NCBI RefSeq assembly: GCF_002088275.1
Contig: NZ_AQQS01000016.1
Coordinates: forward strand, 55,778 to 119,777
From: Aurantimonas sp. 22II-16-19i
GTDB taxonomy: Bacteria; Pseudomonadota; Alphaproteobacteria; Rhizobiales; Rhizobiaceae
Direction: 5' to 3'
Length of the DNA: 64,000 nucleotides
In this document: positions 36,207 to 45,308 of the stretch, piece after piece
How positions within the stretch are numbered: the stretch's first letter is position 1
How the letters are laid out: the number at the start of each line of letters is the position of its first letter
Translations under genes and position numbers: made by a program
The notes under the pieces: generated by a model
Database searches by the model: none
Told to the model about the DNA's origin: nothing
What the model saw: only the letters and a program-made list of their open reading frames with translations

Positions 36207-36843
36207 TCAGCTTTCTCTCCAGGAACTTGCTCGTCAGCGACAGGGGCCAGCACAGGGCGAAGTAGAACAGCGCCACGAGCCCGTAGACGGTGAAGGGCTG
36301 GAAGGTCGCGTTGGTGACGATGGTGCCGGCCTTGGTCAATTCGACGAAGCCGATGATCGAGGTCAGCGCCGTTCCCTTCACCACCTGCACCGAAAAGCCG
36401 ACGGTCGGCGGCACGGCGATCTTCAGGGCCTGGGGCAGGATGACGTGGCGCATCTGCTCGAGCCTCGTCATGCCGAGGCTGGCGGAGGCCTCCCACTGGC
36501 CCTTGGCGATCGCTTCGACGCAGCCGCGCCAGATCTCACCGAGAAACGCCGCCGTCCAGAGGATCAGCGCGGCGCCGGCCGCGAGCCACGCCGGAACGGA
36601 GATGCCGAAGAGGCCGAGGCCGAAGAAGGCGAGGAACAGCTGCATCAGGAGCGGCGTGCCCTGCAGGAGCTCGATGTAGAACTTTGCCGCGAGCCGCAGC
36701 GGCCGGGCCTTCGAGATCCGCGCAAACAGCACCAGGAGGCCGACGAGACCGCCGCCGACGAAGGAGACCAGCGACAGGGCGACGGTCCAGCGCAGGGCGA
36801 GAAGCAGGTTGCGCGCGATGTCCCAGAGCGTGAAGTCCGTCAT
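36193..36843 (-). CDS. Polar amino acid ABC transporter permease
   Basis: A 216-residue membrane protein of the HisMQ type, with several hydrophobic helices and the EAA-loop sequence EASASLGMTRLEQMRHVILPQALKI that contacts the ATPase. The ATG at 36843 is preferred because it begins MTDFTLWDIARNLLLALRW; it overlaps the stop of the upstream permease as ATGA. Two different permeases in one operon point to a heterodimeric channel. Confidence 0.93.
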   Translation of the reverse strand: MTDFTLWDIARNLLLALRWTVALSLVSFVGGGLVGLLVLFARISKARPLRLAAKFYIELLQGTPLLMQLFLAFFGLGLFGISVPAWLAAGAALILWTAAFLGEIWRGCVEAIAKGQWEASASLGMTRLEQMRHVILPQALKIAVPPTVGFSVQVVKGTALTSIIGFVELTKAGTIVTNATFQPFTVYGLVALFYFALCWPLSLTSKFLERKLNVSH

Positions 36844-37511
36844 CGGGAGGCCCGCCGCGGAAACATCAGGTGGCCGACGAAGGCCATCGCCTGCCGCAAC
36901 AGGATCGCCAGGCACAGATAGATGACGGTGGTCACGAAATAGGCCTCGAAGGCCCGGAAGGTCCGCGACTGGATGAAGTTGGCGGCGTAGGTCAGGTCCT
37001 CCGCCGCGATCTGCGAGACCACCGCCGAGCCGAGCATGACGATGACCACCTGGGACGACAGCGCCGGCCAGATCCGCTGCAGCGATGGGACGAGGATCAC
37101 GTGGCGGAACGTCTCGAGCCGCGTCATGGCGAGGGAGACGCCCGCCTCGAACTGGCCCTTCGGCGTCGCCTGGATGCCGGCGCGCACGATCTCGCAGGCA
37201 TAGGCGCCGAGATTGATCACCATCGCGATGTTGGCGGCTTCGAGCTCGCCGAGACGCATGCCCATCGCCGGCAGCCCGAAGAAGATGAAGAACAGCTGGA
37301 CGAGGAACGGCGTGTTGCGGATCAGCTCGACATAAGCCGAGACGACGAAGCGCAGCGGTCCCGATCCGTAGAGCTTGACGAAGGCGCAGGCGATGCCGAG
37401 GGCGATGCCCAGGACGCCGCCCACGATCGTCAGTTCGAGCGTGATCAGGATGCCCTTGACGATGACCGGATAATACTGGGCGATCCAGTCGAAGTTGAAC
37501 GTGTAGGTCAA
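36840..37511 (-). CDS. Polar amino acid ABC transporter permease
   Basis: Second permease, 223 residues, HisMQ type, opening MTYTFNFDWIAQYYPVIVKGILITLELT and with its own EAA loop EAGVSLAMTRLETFRHVILVPSL. It precedes the other permease with a four-base overlap and follows the binding-protein gene after about 73 bases. Confidence 0.93.
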   Translation of the reverse strand: MTYTFNFDWIAQYYPVIVKGILITLELTIVGGVLGIALGIACAFVKLYGSGPLRFVVSAYVELIRNTPFLVQLFFIFFGLPAMGMRLGELEAANIAMVINLGAYACEIVRAGIQATPKGQFEAGVSLAMTRLETFRHVILVPSLQRIWPALSSQVVIVMLGSAVVSQIAAEDLTYAANFIQSRTFRAFEAYFVTTVIYLCLAILLRQAMAFVGHLMFPRRASR

Positions 37512-37584
37512 TGATCCTGCCCCGGCGCTGCGCGGATGGCGGCGGACGGGCGGGCGCTGGTTGCGCGCCTGCCCGTCGGCGCGA

Positions 37585-38382
37585 TCAGAGCGTTTCCGGC
37601 AGCTTCATGCCGAGCCACGTCTCGCTGATCGCGTCGAGCTTGCCGTCCTCCTTCGCCGCCGCGATGATCGCGTCGACCTTCTCCTTCAGCTTCGGTTCGT
37701 TCTTCGCCATGCCGATGTAGCAGGGCGAGTTCTTGATCAGGAACAGCGGCTCGGGCTTGCGCGGCGGGTTCTTGGCGAGGATCGCCGCGGCGACGACGTT
37801 GCCGGTCGCCACGAGATCGACCTGGTCCGACAGGAAGGCCGAGATCGTGCCGTTGTTGTCCTCGTAGCGCTTGATGGTCGTGTCGCTCGGCGCGATCTTC
37901 GTCAGCTCGAGGTCTTCCACCGAGCCGCGGGTGACGCCGACGACCTTGCCGGCGAGATCCTCCGCCTTGGTGACGCCGCTGTCCTTGGGCCCGAAGACGC
38001 CGTTGTAGAAGGGCGCATAGGCGGTGGAGAAGTCGATGACCGCCTCGCGTTCGGCGTTCTTGCCGAGGCTGGAGATGACGAGGTCGACCTTGTTGGTCTG
38101 GAGATACGGAATGCGGTTGGCGCTCGTCACCGGCACGAGTTCGAGCGTCACGCCCATCTCCTTGGCGATGAGGCCGGCCATGTCGATGTCGTAGCCCTGG
38201 GGCGCCATGTCCGTGCCGACGCTGCCGAAGGGCGGGAAATCCTGGGGAACGGCGACGCGCAGCGTGCCGCGCTCCATGATCGCGTCGAGCCCGTCGGCGC
38301 TGGCCGGCGAGACGGCGACGAGGGCCGCGGTGAGGGCAAGGGCAGCGCCCGCGAGACGGGCGAAGAGGTTACGTCGGTTCAT
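37585..38382 (-). CDS. Amino acid ABC transporter substrate-binding protein
   Basis: Periplasmic receptor of the transporter. A signal peptide (MNRRNLFARLAGAALALTAA, cleavage near PASADG) precedes a family-3 solute-binding domain: LRVAVPQDFPPFGSVG, GYDIDMAGLIAKEMGV, ANRIPYLQTNKVDLVISSLG. The ligand is probably a polar amino acid but cannot be named. Two ATGs in a row (38385 and 38382) follow GGAAGGATC; the second has the better spacing and shares a base with the stop of a 20-codon leader ORF. The ribosome binding site lies in the 3' arm of a long hairpin, so translation may be regulated. About 265 residues, normal length. Confidence 0.93.
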   Translation of the reverse strand: MNRRNLFARLAGAALALTAALVAVSPASADGLDAIMERGTLRVAVPQDFPPFGSVGTDMAPQGYDIDMAGLIAKEMGVTLELVPVTSANRIPYLQTNKVDLVISSLGKNAEREAVIDFSTAYAPFYNGVFGPKDSGVTKAEDLAGKVVGVTRGSVEDLELTKIAPSDTTIKRYEDNNGTISAFLSDQVDLVATGNVVAAAILAKNPPRKPEPLFLIKNSPCYIGMAKNEPKLKEKVDAIIAAAKEDGKLDAISETWLGMKLPETL

Positions 38383-38444
38383 CATGATCCTTCCGGTCTG
38401 GCATGGCGCGTCGCTGGCGCTTGCCGCAGGACAGCAAGCGCCAT
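38382..38444 (-). CDS. 20-codon leader ORF before the binding-protein gene
   Basis: An ATG at 38444 opens a frame reading MALAVLRQAPATRHARPEGS, whose TGA shares its last base with the binding-protein ATG at 38382. It has no clear ribosome binding site of its own. The frame lies inside the long hairpin, so ribosomes translating it would open the structure that hides the next ribosome binding site. Expression is unproven. Confidence 0.35.
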   Translation of the reverse strand: MALAVLRQAPATRHARPEGS

Positions 38445-38465
38445 GCCAGACCGGCGGAAGGATCC
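38386..38465 (-). promoter_or_regulatory. Long leader hairpin covering the ribosome binding site
   Basis: The two arms, 38386-38409 and 38439-38465, are inverted copies: 15 bp plus 9 bp, interrupted only by a 3-base bulge in the upstream arm (38454-38456 area). In the minus-strand transcript the 3' arm ends in GGAAGGATC directly before the start ATGs, so the stem hides the ribosome binding site. Inside, TGGCGCTTG (as RNA sense) can instead pair with CAAGCGCCA, a 9-bp stem that competes with the inner part of the long one. This looks like a translational switch or attenuator; it could also be a DNA palindrome with another role. Confidence 0.6.
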
Positions 38466-38611
38466 GGACGAGGCGGGCTTTTACCGCGATCGAAAAGGCT
38501 GAATCGCCGCACAGCCGTGCATCATCCGTCCAACCCTTGGGCACACCTGCGATCGACAGGGCCCGGGAAAGCGGCAGTCTGGCCACTTCCTGAGCAGTTT
38601 CGAGGCCAGCC

Positions 38612-39562
38612 TCACGCAGCCTTGGCGGCGTCGCGGCGCTCCTTGCCGGGTCCCTCGCGGAGCTGCCGGGCGAGCTCGGTGAGCACCGCCTCGGCCGGGC
38701 GCGCCGGTGCCTTTTCGGCGCCGCCGATCCCCAGCTCGTCGAGGACGGCGAGCAGGATCGCCTGCTCCAAGGCGCGGGCGTCCTTGGCGAGGCAGTAGAC
38801 CATCACGTGGAACTGCAGCTTGCCGAGGTCGCTGGTGGCGACGCTGACCTCCGTCTGAGGCCCGGCCGTATCGAAGCCAGCCTTGCGGGCAGCGAACTGG
38901 TGGAAGCGCGCGGCGAGTTCCCGGTCGGGCGTCAGCGCCGCGTCGGCGGCCTTCTCGATCGCCGCGATGACGCGGCCCGGCGACTGGGGCTGCTCGAGGG
39001 TCAAAGTGAAGCGGTGGGGCGAATAGTGGCGCGGCTGCGCCTCGACCCGCACGATGCCCGTCAAGAGCACCGAGTTCGGCAGCATGACGGTGCGCCCGGT
39101 GGCCGCCGCGCCGAGGCTGTGGGACGGCAGTTCGACGATGGTGGTCGAGAACAGGCCGTGGTCGATGACCTCGCCATGGATGCCCGACAGCTCGATCCGG
39201 TCCCCGACCTTGAAGAGATGGCCGCCGAAGCGCAGCAGCGAGCCTGCCGCGCACATGATCAGTTCCTTGGTCGCGACGACGACGGCGACGAGGACGGCCG
39301 TCAGGGACAGCATCATGTCCTGGATCTCGGACAGCCAGATGACCAGGAGGCCGATCGCCAGGACGACGTTGCACAGCGCCCGGATCTTGAACTTGTGGCG
39401 GCGCAGCGCGACCGGGTCGGAGCGACGTGCGACGATCGCTTCGGCGATCATCCTGCAGGCCAGGAGCCCGACGATCAGGACCAGCGTGGCGGTCATGTTG
39501 TCGGCGATGCGCGAGGGGATGAAGAGGGGCAACGGTAAAACTCCGCCATCGCCGCGACGCAT
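38612..39562 (-). CDS. MscS-type mechanosensitive ion channel family protein
   Basis: A 316-residue membrane protein. Three hydrophobic helices (about 23-43, 62-78 and 84-112) are followed by the MscS beta domain with HLFKVGDRIELSGIHGEVIDHGLFSTTIVEL and RTVMLPNSVLLTGIV, matching the MscS pattern of a VGD-x-I/V motif and a conserved PN. The C-terminal part is cytoplasmic and charged. The start is uncertain: the ATG at 39562 is given, with an open frame further upstream and another ATG at the first helix. Substrate could be small osmolytes or only ions. Confidence 0.8.
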   Translation of the reverse strand: MRRGDGGVLPLPLFIPSRIADNMTATLVLIVGLLACRMIAEAIVARRSDPVALRRHKFKIRALCNVVLAIGLLVIWLSEIQDMMLSLTAVLVAVVVATKELIMCAAGSLLRFGGHLFKVGDRIELSGIHGEVIDHGLFSTTIVELPSHSLGAAATGRTVMLPNSVLLTGIVRVEAQPRHYSPHRFTLTLEQPQSPGRVIAAIEKAADAALTPDRELAARFHQFAARKAGFDTAGPQTEVSVATSDLGKLQFHVMVYCLAKDARALEQAILLAVLDELGIGGAEKAPARPAEAVLTELARQLREGPGKERRDAAKAA

Positions 39563-39774
39563 CGGGGATGCGCACGCGGCAGGACAGTTGGGCGATCTCG
39601 ATCTGGGCTGCCCGGTTATTGCGCCGACTGGGTTAAGCGAAGCTTTACCGATTGTGGTCATTTCGGGGAGTTTTGGCGCCGCCCCGGATCATCCCGCCAG
39701 CATGGCGTCTCGCACCGCTTCGGAGCGGTCGATGAGCGGCCCTGCCCCGCACCGTGTCTATCGAGACTTCGGCG

Positions 39775-40794
39775 TCAACCGTCGATGTCGACGCTGGCCT
39801 GCCTCTGCGCCACGACACGGCCCGCGCGCAGCACCTCGACGGCGAGCCTGTAGATGCCTGGCTGCGGCGGCCGCTTGCGGCCGGAGAACTGCAGGAAGGC
39901 GGCTTTCGAACGATCCAGTGCCTCGCTGGTCGTGTCGGAGAGAACGCTGCCGTCCGGCGCGGTGATGACGATATGGACGCGGTCCCCCCCGACGAGATTG
40001 GAGAACCAGCCCCAGCCGACCGTCGCGCCGTCGCCGGCCTTCAGATCCGCCGGTGGCCCCGCCTCGACCAGCCGGTCGTAGGAGGGCGGCGCGCCCGACA
40101 GGCCGATCGCCAGGATCGGATCGTCGGCGGCCTTCAGCCAGTCCCTTGCCGCCTCACCCCAGAGCGGCGCGCCCTTGGCGGGATCGAGGAGGCAACCGGC
40201 GGCGAGCGTGCGTCCGGTCGCGGGGTCGACGGCGGTCCCGCCCCTGCGCAGCGTCAGATGGACATGGGGAAACTGCGCGTTGCCGGAGGCGCCGACCATG
40301 CCGACGACATCGCCGGCCGCGACCGTCTGGCCCGGCCGGACCGCGATGGACCCCTGTTTGAGATGGCAATACTGCGCCTCGAGCCCCCCTTCCAGCTCGA
40401 CCACGAGGCCGTTGCCGCATTCGCGATCGGCCACTGCCGCACGATCCTCCTCGGTGCGCACCAGACGGTCCGGCACGCCGTCGCGGCCGCGCAAGACGCG
40501 GCCCTCGCCGAGCGCCAGAACCGGCACGCCCCGCGCCACGTCCGCCATCGACAGGACGCGGATGTCGGTCCCGTCGTGGCCGTCATAGGTCTTGGTGCCG
40601 CAGAACGGATCGACGGCACCTGGCCCCTGATCGAAATCGGGATATTGCTGGACGAAGCAGGTGACGCCCGCCCGGCAGTCGAGCGGTACGGCCAGATCCG
40701 CAGCCTTCGCCACACAGGCTCCGGCGAGGACGGCCAACGCTGCCGTAGCGCCCGCGAGCAGGCCGGGACGCGCCCGGCGCGCGTATCGCATCAT
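39775..40794 (-). CDS. Secreted M23-family peptidase
   Basis: Probable zinc endopeptidase acting on peptidoglycan cross-links. A signal peptide with basic start and hydrophobic core (to about residue 33, VAKAADL) precedes a LytM-type domain: histidine 73 and aspartate 77 in [10 protein letters not shown], histidine 144 in QYCHLKQGS and the HVH pair 177-179 in [11 protein letters not shown], so all the metal and catalytic residues are present. A C-terminal beta-rich domain of about 120 residues follows. ATGs at 40794 and 40791 are adjacent; the first is given. It is divergent from leuB, only 79 bases away. Confidence 0.88.
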   Translation of the reverse strand: MMRYARRARPGLLAGATAALAVLAGACVAKAADLAVPLDCRAGVTCFVQQYPDFDQGPGAVDPFCGTKTYDGHDGTDIRVLSMADVARGVPVLALGEGRVLRGRDGVPDRLVRTEEDRAAVADRECGNGLVVELEGGLEAQYCHLKQGSIAVRPGQTVAAGDVVGMVGASGNAQFPHVHLTLRRGGTAVDPATGRTLAAGCLLDPAKGAPLWGEAARDWLKAADDPILAIGLSGAPPSYDRLVEAGPPADLKAGDGATVGWGWFSNLVGGDRVHIVITAPDGSVLSDTTSEALDRSKAAFLQFSGRKRPPQPGIYRLAVEVLRAGRVVAQRQASVDIDG

Positions 40795-40873
40795 TCTTGC
40801 CAAGCCGCGCCGCAAATTCTATTCCACCGCTCGTCAGTTCCTCTTTTCCACCTCCTACCACATCGAGATCACC

Positions 40874-41992
40874 ATGGCATCGAAGACGCTCCTGCTCCTT
40901 CCCGGCGACGGCATCGGCACCGAGATCATGGTCGAGGTGGAAAAGCAGATCGCGGTCCTCAACGACGTCGCCGATGCGGGCTTTGCGACCGAGACGGCCC
41001 TCGTCGGCGGCTCGGCCTACGATGCCGAGGGCGCGCCGATTTCCGAGGCGACGATGCAGCTCGCGCAAGCTGCCGACGCCGTGCTGTTCGGCGCGGTCGG
41101 CGGTCCGAAGTGGGATGGCGTCCCTTACGAGATGCGGCCCGAGGCTGGCCTCCTGCGCATGCGCAAGGAGATGGAGCTCTTCGCCAATCTGCGCCCCGCC
41201 ATCTGCTATCCGGCCCTCGCCGACGCCTCGTCCCTGAAGCGCGAGATCATCGAGGGTCTCGACATCCTGATCCTGCGCGAACTCACCGGCGGCGTCTATT
41301 TCGGCGAGCCCAAGGAGATCATCGACCTCGGCAATGGCCAGAAGCGGGCGATCGACACGCAGGTCTACGAGACCTACGAGATCGAGCGCATCGCCAGGGC
41401 CGCCTTCGACCTCGCCAAGACCCGCCGGGGCAAGGTGACCTCGATGGAAAAGCGCAACGTGATGAAGTCTGGCGTCTTCTGGAACGAGGTCGTCACGCGG
41501 GTGCACCGGGAAGAGTATCCCGAGATGACCCTCGAGCACGAGCTCGCCGACGCCGGCGGCATGAAGCTGGTTCGCGCGCCAAAACAGTTCGACGTCATCG
41601 TGACCGACAATCTCTTCGGCGACATGCTGTCCGACATCGCGGCGATGCTGACCGGCTCGCTGGGCATGCTGCCCTCGGCCTCGCTGGGCGCGGTCGATGC
41701 GACGACGGGCAAGCGCAAGGCGCTCTACGAGCCGGTGCACGGCTCAGCCCCGGACATCGCCGGCACCGGCAAGGCCAATCCCCTCGCCATGATCGCCTCG
41801 CTCGCCATGGGCCTGCGCTATTCCTTCGGCATGGTCGCCGAGGCCGACGCGCTGGAAGCCGCCATCGCCGAGACACTGGAGGCCGGCATCCGCACCGGCG
41901 ACATCATGGCGCCGGGCTGCACGGAGGTCGGCACGAGCGGCATGGGCGACGCGGTTGCAGAGCTGTTCCAAGCCAAGCTTGTCGGCAGCTGA
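40874..41992 (+). CDS. leuB: 3-isopropylmalate dehydrogenase
   Basis: NAD-dependent oxidative decarboxylation in leucine biosynthesis. The 372-residue protein shows [12 protein letters not shown] at the N-terminus, the substrate-binding [21 protein letters not shown], and [33 protein letters not shown] with the metal-binding aspartates, followed by [12 protein letters not shown]. The ATG at 40874 begins the conserved [15 protein letters not shown]; the open frame upstream is not LeuB-like. No other leu gene is in the window. Confidence 0.97.
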   Translation: MASKTLLLLPGDGIGTEIMVEVEKQIAVLNDVADAGFATETALVGGSAYDAEGAPISEATMQLAQAADAVLFGAVGGPKWDGVPYEMRPEAGLLRMRKEMELFANLRPAICYPALADASSLKREIIEGLDILILRELTGGVYFGEPKEIIDLGNGQKRAIDTQVYETYEIERIARAAFDLAKTRRGKVTSMEKRNVMKSGVFWNEVVTRVHREEYPEMTLEHELADAGGMKLVRAPKQFDVIVTDNLFGDMLSDIAAMLTGSLGMLPSASLGAVDATTGKRKALYEPVHGSAPDIAGTGKANPLAMIASLAMGLRYSFGMVAEADALEAAIAETLEAGIRTGDIMAPGCTEVGTSGMGDAVAELFQAKLVGS

Positions 41993-42027
41993 GCGCGTCG
42001 CAGATAAAAAACAAAAGGGAAACCGCG

Positions 42028-42684
42028 ATGCACTACGAGGAGTTCCGCAGGCGTTTCGGGGCATCGGTTCGCACGAAGCACATCCGCAAGCCCAGCGATA
42101 ACGGGCCGAAGATGCTGGCGAACAAACGCCCCTATACGCTTCCCAAAGACACCGAGATCGAGCGCGAATTCATCCGCATGGAGCCCTGGGAAGCGGAGTA
42201 TCTCTTCCGTATCGCCGAACGGTCCAAGATCGGGATTCTGGAGACGGGCCGGCTCCATGGGGGCAGCACACTGCTCCTCAGCTGCGCCGCTCCGACAGTC
42301 CCGATCTGGTCGATCGATCTTGCCCCGCGTGACGACGAAAAGCTCCTGGAGATCTTCCAGTCCCTCCAGATCGGCGCCAATGTCGAATTGATCGTCGGCG
42401 ATTCGCGAAAGACCCGTTACCCCAGCATCACGGGATTCGATGTTCTTTGGGTCGATGGGGACCATTCCTACGAGGGATGCATGGACGATCTCGAGAACTG
42501 GATCGACCTCATGCGTCCCGGCGGTCACATTCTGGTTCACGACAGCTATCCCGGCCAGCCGGTCATGGACGCCGTTGCGGAGTTTTCGCGGCGCAGTGAC
42601 GTCGAGACGATCGTTCCGGCTTTTCGCACCAGCGAGCACTGGTGGCATCCCGCGGGCTCGCTGGCCCACCTCATGAAGATCTAG
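42028..42684 (+). CDS. Class I SAM-dependent methyltransferase (Methyltransf_24 type)
   Basis: A 218-residue protein with ILETGRLHGGSTLLLS as the SAM-binding glycine-rich loop (motif I), IWSIDLAPRD as the acidic second strand, and FDVLWVDGDHSYEGCMDDLENWIDLMRPGGHILVHDSYPG, the characteristic WVDGDH segment of Methyltransf_24 proteins. The substrate is unknown. It starts 36 bases after leuB and has AAAAGGGAAA upstream. Its G+C content appears lower than that of its neighbours, which may reflect recent gain. Confidence 0.82.
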   Translation: MHYEEFRRRFGASVRTKHIRKPSDNGPKMLANKRPYTLPKDTEIEREFIRMEPWEAEYLFRIAERSKIGILETGRLHGGSTLLLSCAAPTVPIWSIDLAPRDDEKLLEIFQSLQIGANVELIVGDSRKTRYPSITGFDVLWVDGDHSYEGCMDDLENWIDLMRPGGHILVHDSYPGQPVMDAVAEFSRRSDVETIVPAFRTSEHWWHPAGSLAHLMKI

Positions 42685-42798
42685 GCCGGGCCCACCGGCC
42701 CTTCATCGCCGCCGCCAGTGCTCGCCGTGACGATCATTTGGTGATCCGGGGGCCTCGCGAGGCTTCCCGCCGGCGGCACCGTGCCATAGAAGCCGCCC

Positions 42799-43968
42799 AT
42801 GATCTACGACGCCATCATCCTCGGGGCCGGCGGTGCCGGCCTCCTCGCCGCGGCGACGGCCGGACAGGCGGGCGCCCGCATCCTCGTCCTCGATCATGCG
42901 GACGAACCGGGCAAGAAGATCCTGATCTCCGGCGGCGGGCGCTGCAACTTCACCAATCTGGGCATCGAGCCACGCTGCTTCCTCTCCGAAAACCCGCATT
43001 TCGTGAAGTCGGCGCTGAAGCGCTACACCCAGTGGGACTTCCTCGCGCTCGTCGAAGCCTATGGCATCGCCTGGCATGAAAAGACCCTCGGCCAACTGTT
43101 CTGCGACGGCTCTGCGAGGCAGATCGTCGACATGCTCCTGGAGGAGTGCCGCCGCGGCGGCGTCGAGATCCGGCTGTCCACCCCAATCGGCGAGATCGGC
43201 CATGTGGGGGGCCGGTTCACGGTCGGCAGGGATTCGGCGCCGAACCTCGTCGTCGCCACGGGCGGGCCGTCGATCCCCAAAATGGGCGCGACCGGCCGGG
43301 CCTATGCCATCGCCGAGCAGTTCGGCCTCGCGGTCGTGCCGCCGCGCCCGGCGCTGGTGCCCCTGACCCTCGGCGGCGAGGAGCGGCTGTTCAAGGAGAT
43401 CTCCGGCGTCGCCTGCCCGGTCGTTGCCCGAACCCGCGACATCGCGTTCGAAGAAGCCGCCCTGTTCACGCACAAGGGCTTGTCGGGTCCGGCGATCCTG
43501 CAGATCTCGTCCTACTGGTCGCCCGGCGAGACGATCGCGCTCTCAGTCCTCGACGATGCCGCCAGCCATCTGCGCGCCGCCAAGCGGACAATGCCCCGCG
43601 CCCATCTCAAAGCCGCTCTCGCCGAGCACCTGCCGAACCGCCTCGCCGAGGCGCTCGCTGCCCGCATCGGCCTCACCGCCGAACTCGGCAATCTCCCCGA
43701 CGCCGTGCTCGACGAAGCCGCCGAGACGCTCACCCGCCTCACCTTCCGTCCGACCGGCACCGAAGGCTACGCCAAGGCCGAAGTCACCGCCGGCGGCATC
43801 GACACCGCCGAACTCTCCTCCAAGACCATGGAAGCGCGAAAGCTCCCCGGCCTCTACGCCATCGGCGAGGCCGTCGACGTCACTGGCTGGCTCGGCGGGT
43901 ACAATTTCCAGTGGGCCTGGTCTTCGGGTGTGGCGGCGGGGCGGGCGATCGCGGCGCAGTCTCGTTGA
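42799..43968 (+). CDS. FAD-dependent oxidoreductase, HI0933/BaiN family
   Basis: A flavoprotein of 389 residues with dinucleotide motif IILGAGGAGLLAAATAGQAG (6-25), the family-specific GKKILISGGGRCNFTN (38-53) and the C-terminal GLYAIGEAVDVTGWLGGYNFQWAWSSG. Such proteins occur in most bacteria; one homologue works in bile-acid side-chain reduction, but the common role is unknown. The ATG at 42799 follows a 114-base gap after the methyltransferase gene. Confidence 0.9.
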   Translation: MIYDAIILGAGGAGLLAAATAGQAGARILVLDHADEPGKKILISGGGRCNFTNLGIEPRCFLSENPHFVKSALKRYTQWDFLALVEAYGIAWHEKTLGQLFCDGSARQIVDMLLEECRRGGVEIRLSTPIGEIGHVGGRFTVGRDSAPNLVVATGGPSIPKMGATGRAYAIAEQFGLAVVPPRPALVPLTLGGEERLFKEISGVACPVVARTRDIAFEEAALFTHKGLSGPAILQISSYWSPGETIALSVLDDAASHLRAAKRTMPRAHLKAALAEHLPNRLAEALAARIGLTAELGNLPDAVLDEAAETLTRLTFRPTGTEGYAKAEVTAGGIDTAELSSKTMEARKLPGLYAIGEAVDVTGWLGGYNFQWAWSSGVAAGRAIAAQSR

Positions 43969-44117
43969 GACGGGCGGCCGTCCCATCCGCCTGCGGCGGT
44001 CCGGCCGGGATAAAAGCGTGCCCTCCTCGCGCCATCGAGAACGGCAATCATGCGGGACGCGCCCGGCCTATGCGATAAGGTCCGGCGACGAGCATGTCGA
44101 ACAGCCGGAGAGATGGA

Positions 44118-45191
44118 ATGCTGCGATCTGACCGGATGATGAAGGCCGTCGTAACCACCGGAACCGGCGGATACGAGAAGCTCGAGCTGCGCGACGTCCC
44201 GGTGCCGACGCCGGGACCCGGCGAAGTCCTTCTTCAGGTCCTGGCGGCAGGGGTCAACAACACCGAGATCAACACGCGGCTCGGCTGGTACTCGTCGTCC
44301 ATCCGACAGGGGACGGGCGAAACCGGCGAGCGCGAAAACCCCGCCGATGGCGGATGGAATTCGGCGACGCCCTTCCCCCTGGTCCAGGGAACCGATTGCT
44401 GCGGCCGGATCGTCGCCGCGGGATCCGATGGCGATCTGCCGCGGATCGGCGAGCGTGTCATCGTGCGCCCCTGCATGCGCATGCACGGCTTCGGCAGCAT
44501 GAAAACCGTCTGGCTCGGCTCCGACTTCGACGGCGCCTTCGCTCAATATGTGAAGGTTCCGGCTCACGAGGCCTTCGCCGTCGATTGCGACTGGAGCGAT
44601 GCGGAACTCGCCTCGCTCCCCTGTGCCTTCGGAACCGCCGAGAACATGGTGGAGCGAGCCGGCGTCGGGAAGGATATGCGTGTTCTGGTCCCCGGCGCGT
44701 CGGGCGGCGTCGGCTCCGCGGTGGTTCAACTCGCCAGGCGCCGCGGCGCGAAGGTCATTGGGATTACCAGCGCCGCAAAGCGTGACATGGTCCGGGACAT
44801 CGGTGCGGACGATATCCTGACGCGGCACGACGATCCGGTCGCCATCCTCGGGCAGGAAAGCGTCGATGTCGTCATCGACAACGTGGCCGGAGCGGGCTTC
44901 GGCAAGATGCTGAAGGTCCTGAGACGCGGAGGGCGATATGTCTCTTCCGGCGCGATCGCAGGCCCCATCGTCGAATTGGACCTGCGCGACATGTATCTGA
45001 AGGACATCAGCCTCATCGGCTGCACGGCGTGGGACGAGGCCGTCTTCCCGAACCTCATCGCATATGTCGAGGCGGGAGAGATCAGGCCGCTCGTGGCCGC
45101 GACCTATCCGCTGGACCGCATCGCCGATGCTCAGGAGGCGTTCGGCGCGAAGGACCATGCGGGGAAGATCGTTCTCCTCCCGCCATCCTGA
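44118..45191 (+). CDS. Zinc-type alcohol dehydrogenase-like (MDR family) protein
   Basis: A medium-chain dehydrogenase/reductase of 357 residues. The GroES-like part carries GPGEVLLQVLAAGVNNTEINTRLG and QGTDCCGRIVAAG; the Rossmann part has VLVPGASGGVGSAVVQLARRRGAKV and DVVIDNVAG. The typical catalytic zinc cysteine/histidine set is not clearly present, so it may be a quinone-reductase-like member using NADPH. GGAGAGATGGA just before the ATG at 44118 supports this start over one at 44094. Substrate unknown. Confidence 0.85.
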   Translation: MLRSDRMMKAVVTTGTGGYEKLELRDVPVPTPGPGEVLLQVLAAGVNNTEINTRLGWYSSSIRQGTGETGERENPADGGWNSATPFPLVQGTDCCGRIVAAGSDGDLPRIGERVIVRPCMRMHGFGSMKTVWLGSDFDGAFAQYVKVPAHEAFAVDCDWSDAELASLPCAFGTAENMVERAGVGKDMRVLVPGASGGVGSAVVQLARRRGAKVIGITSAAKRDMVRDIGADDILTRHDDPVAILGQESVDVVIDNVAGAGFGKMLKVLRRGGRYVSSGAIAGPIVELDLRDMYLKDISLIGCTAWDEAVFPNLIAYVEAGEIRPLVAATYPLDRIADAQEAFGAKDHAGKIVLLPPS

Positions 45192-45308
45192 CCCGGAGAT
45201 CGGTCGACGATCCTCGGCCGATCCCTGTGACGCCCGACGAAAGGTTCGAGCGCCGCCTGCGGCTCCGACTTGTGCGATCGGGCCGCAGCGCGATGGTGCA
45301 GCTACCCC

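Noticed and set aside
39754..42684. A continuous 976-codon open frame across the antisense of the M23 gene, leuB and the methyltransferase
   Set aside because: It is an artefact of GC-rich codon bias; only its last 218 codons (the methyltransferase) resemble a protein family.
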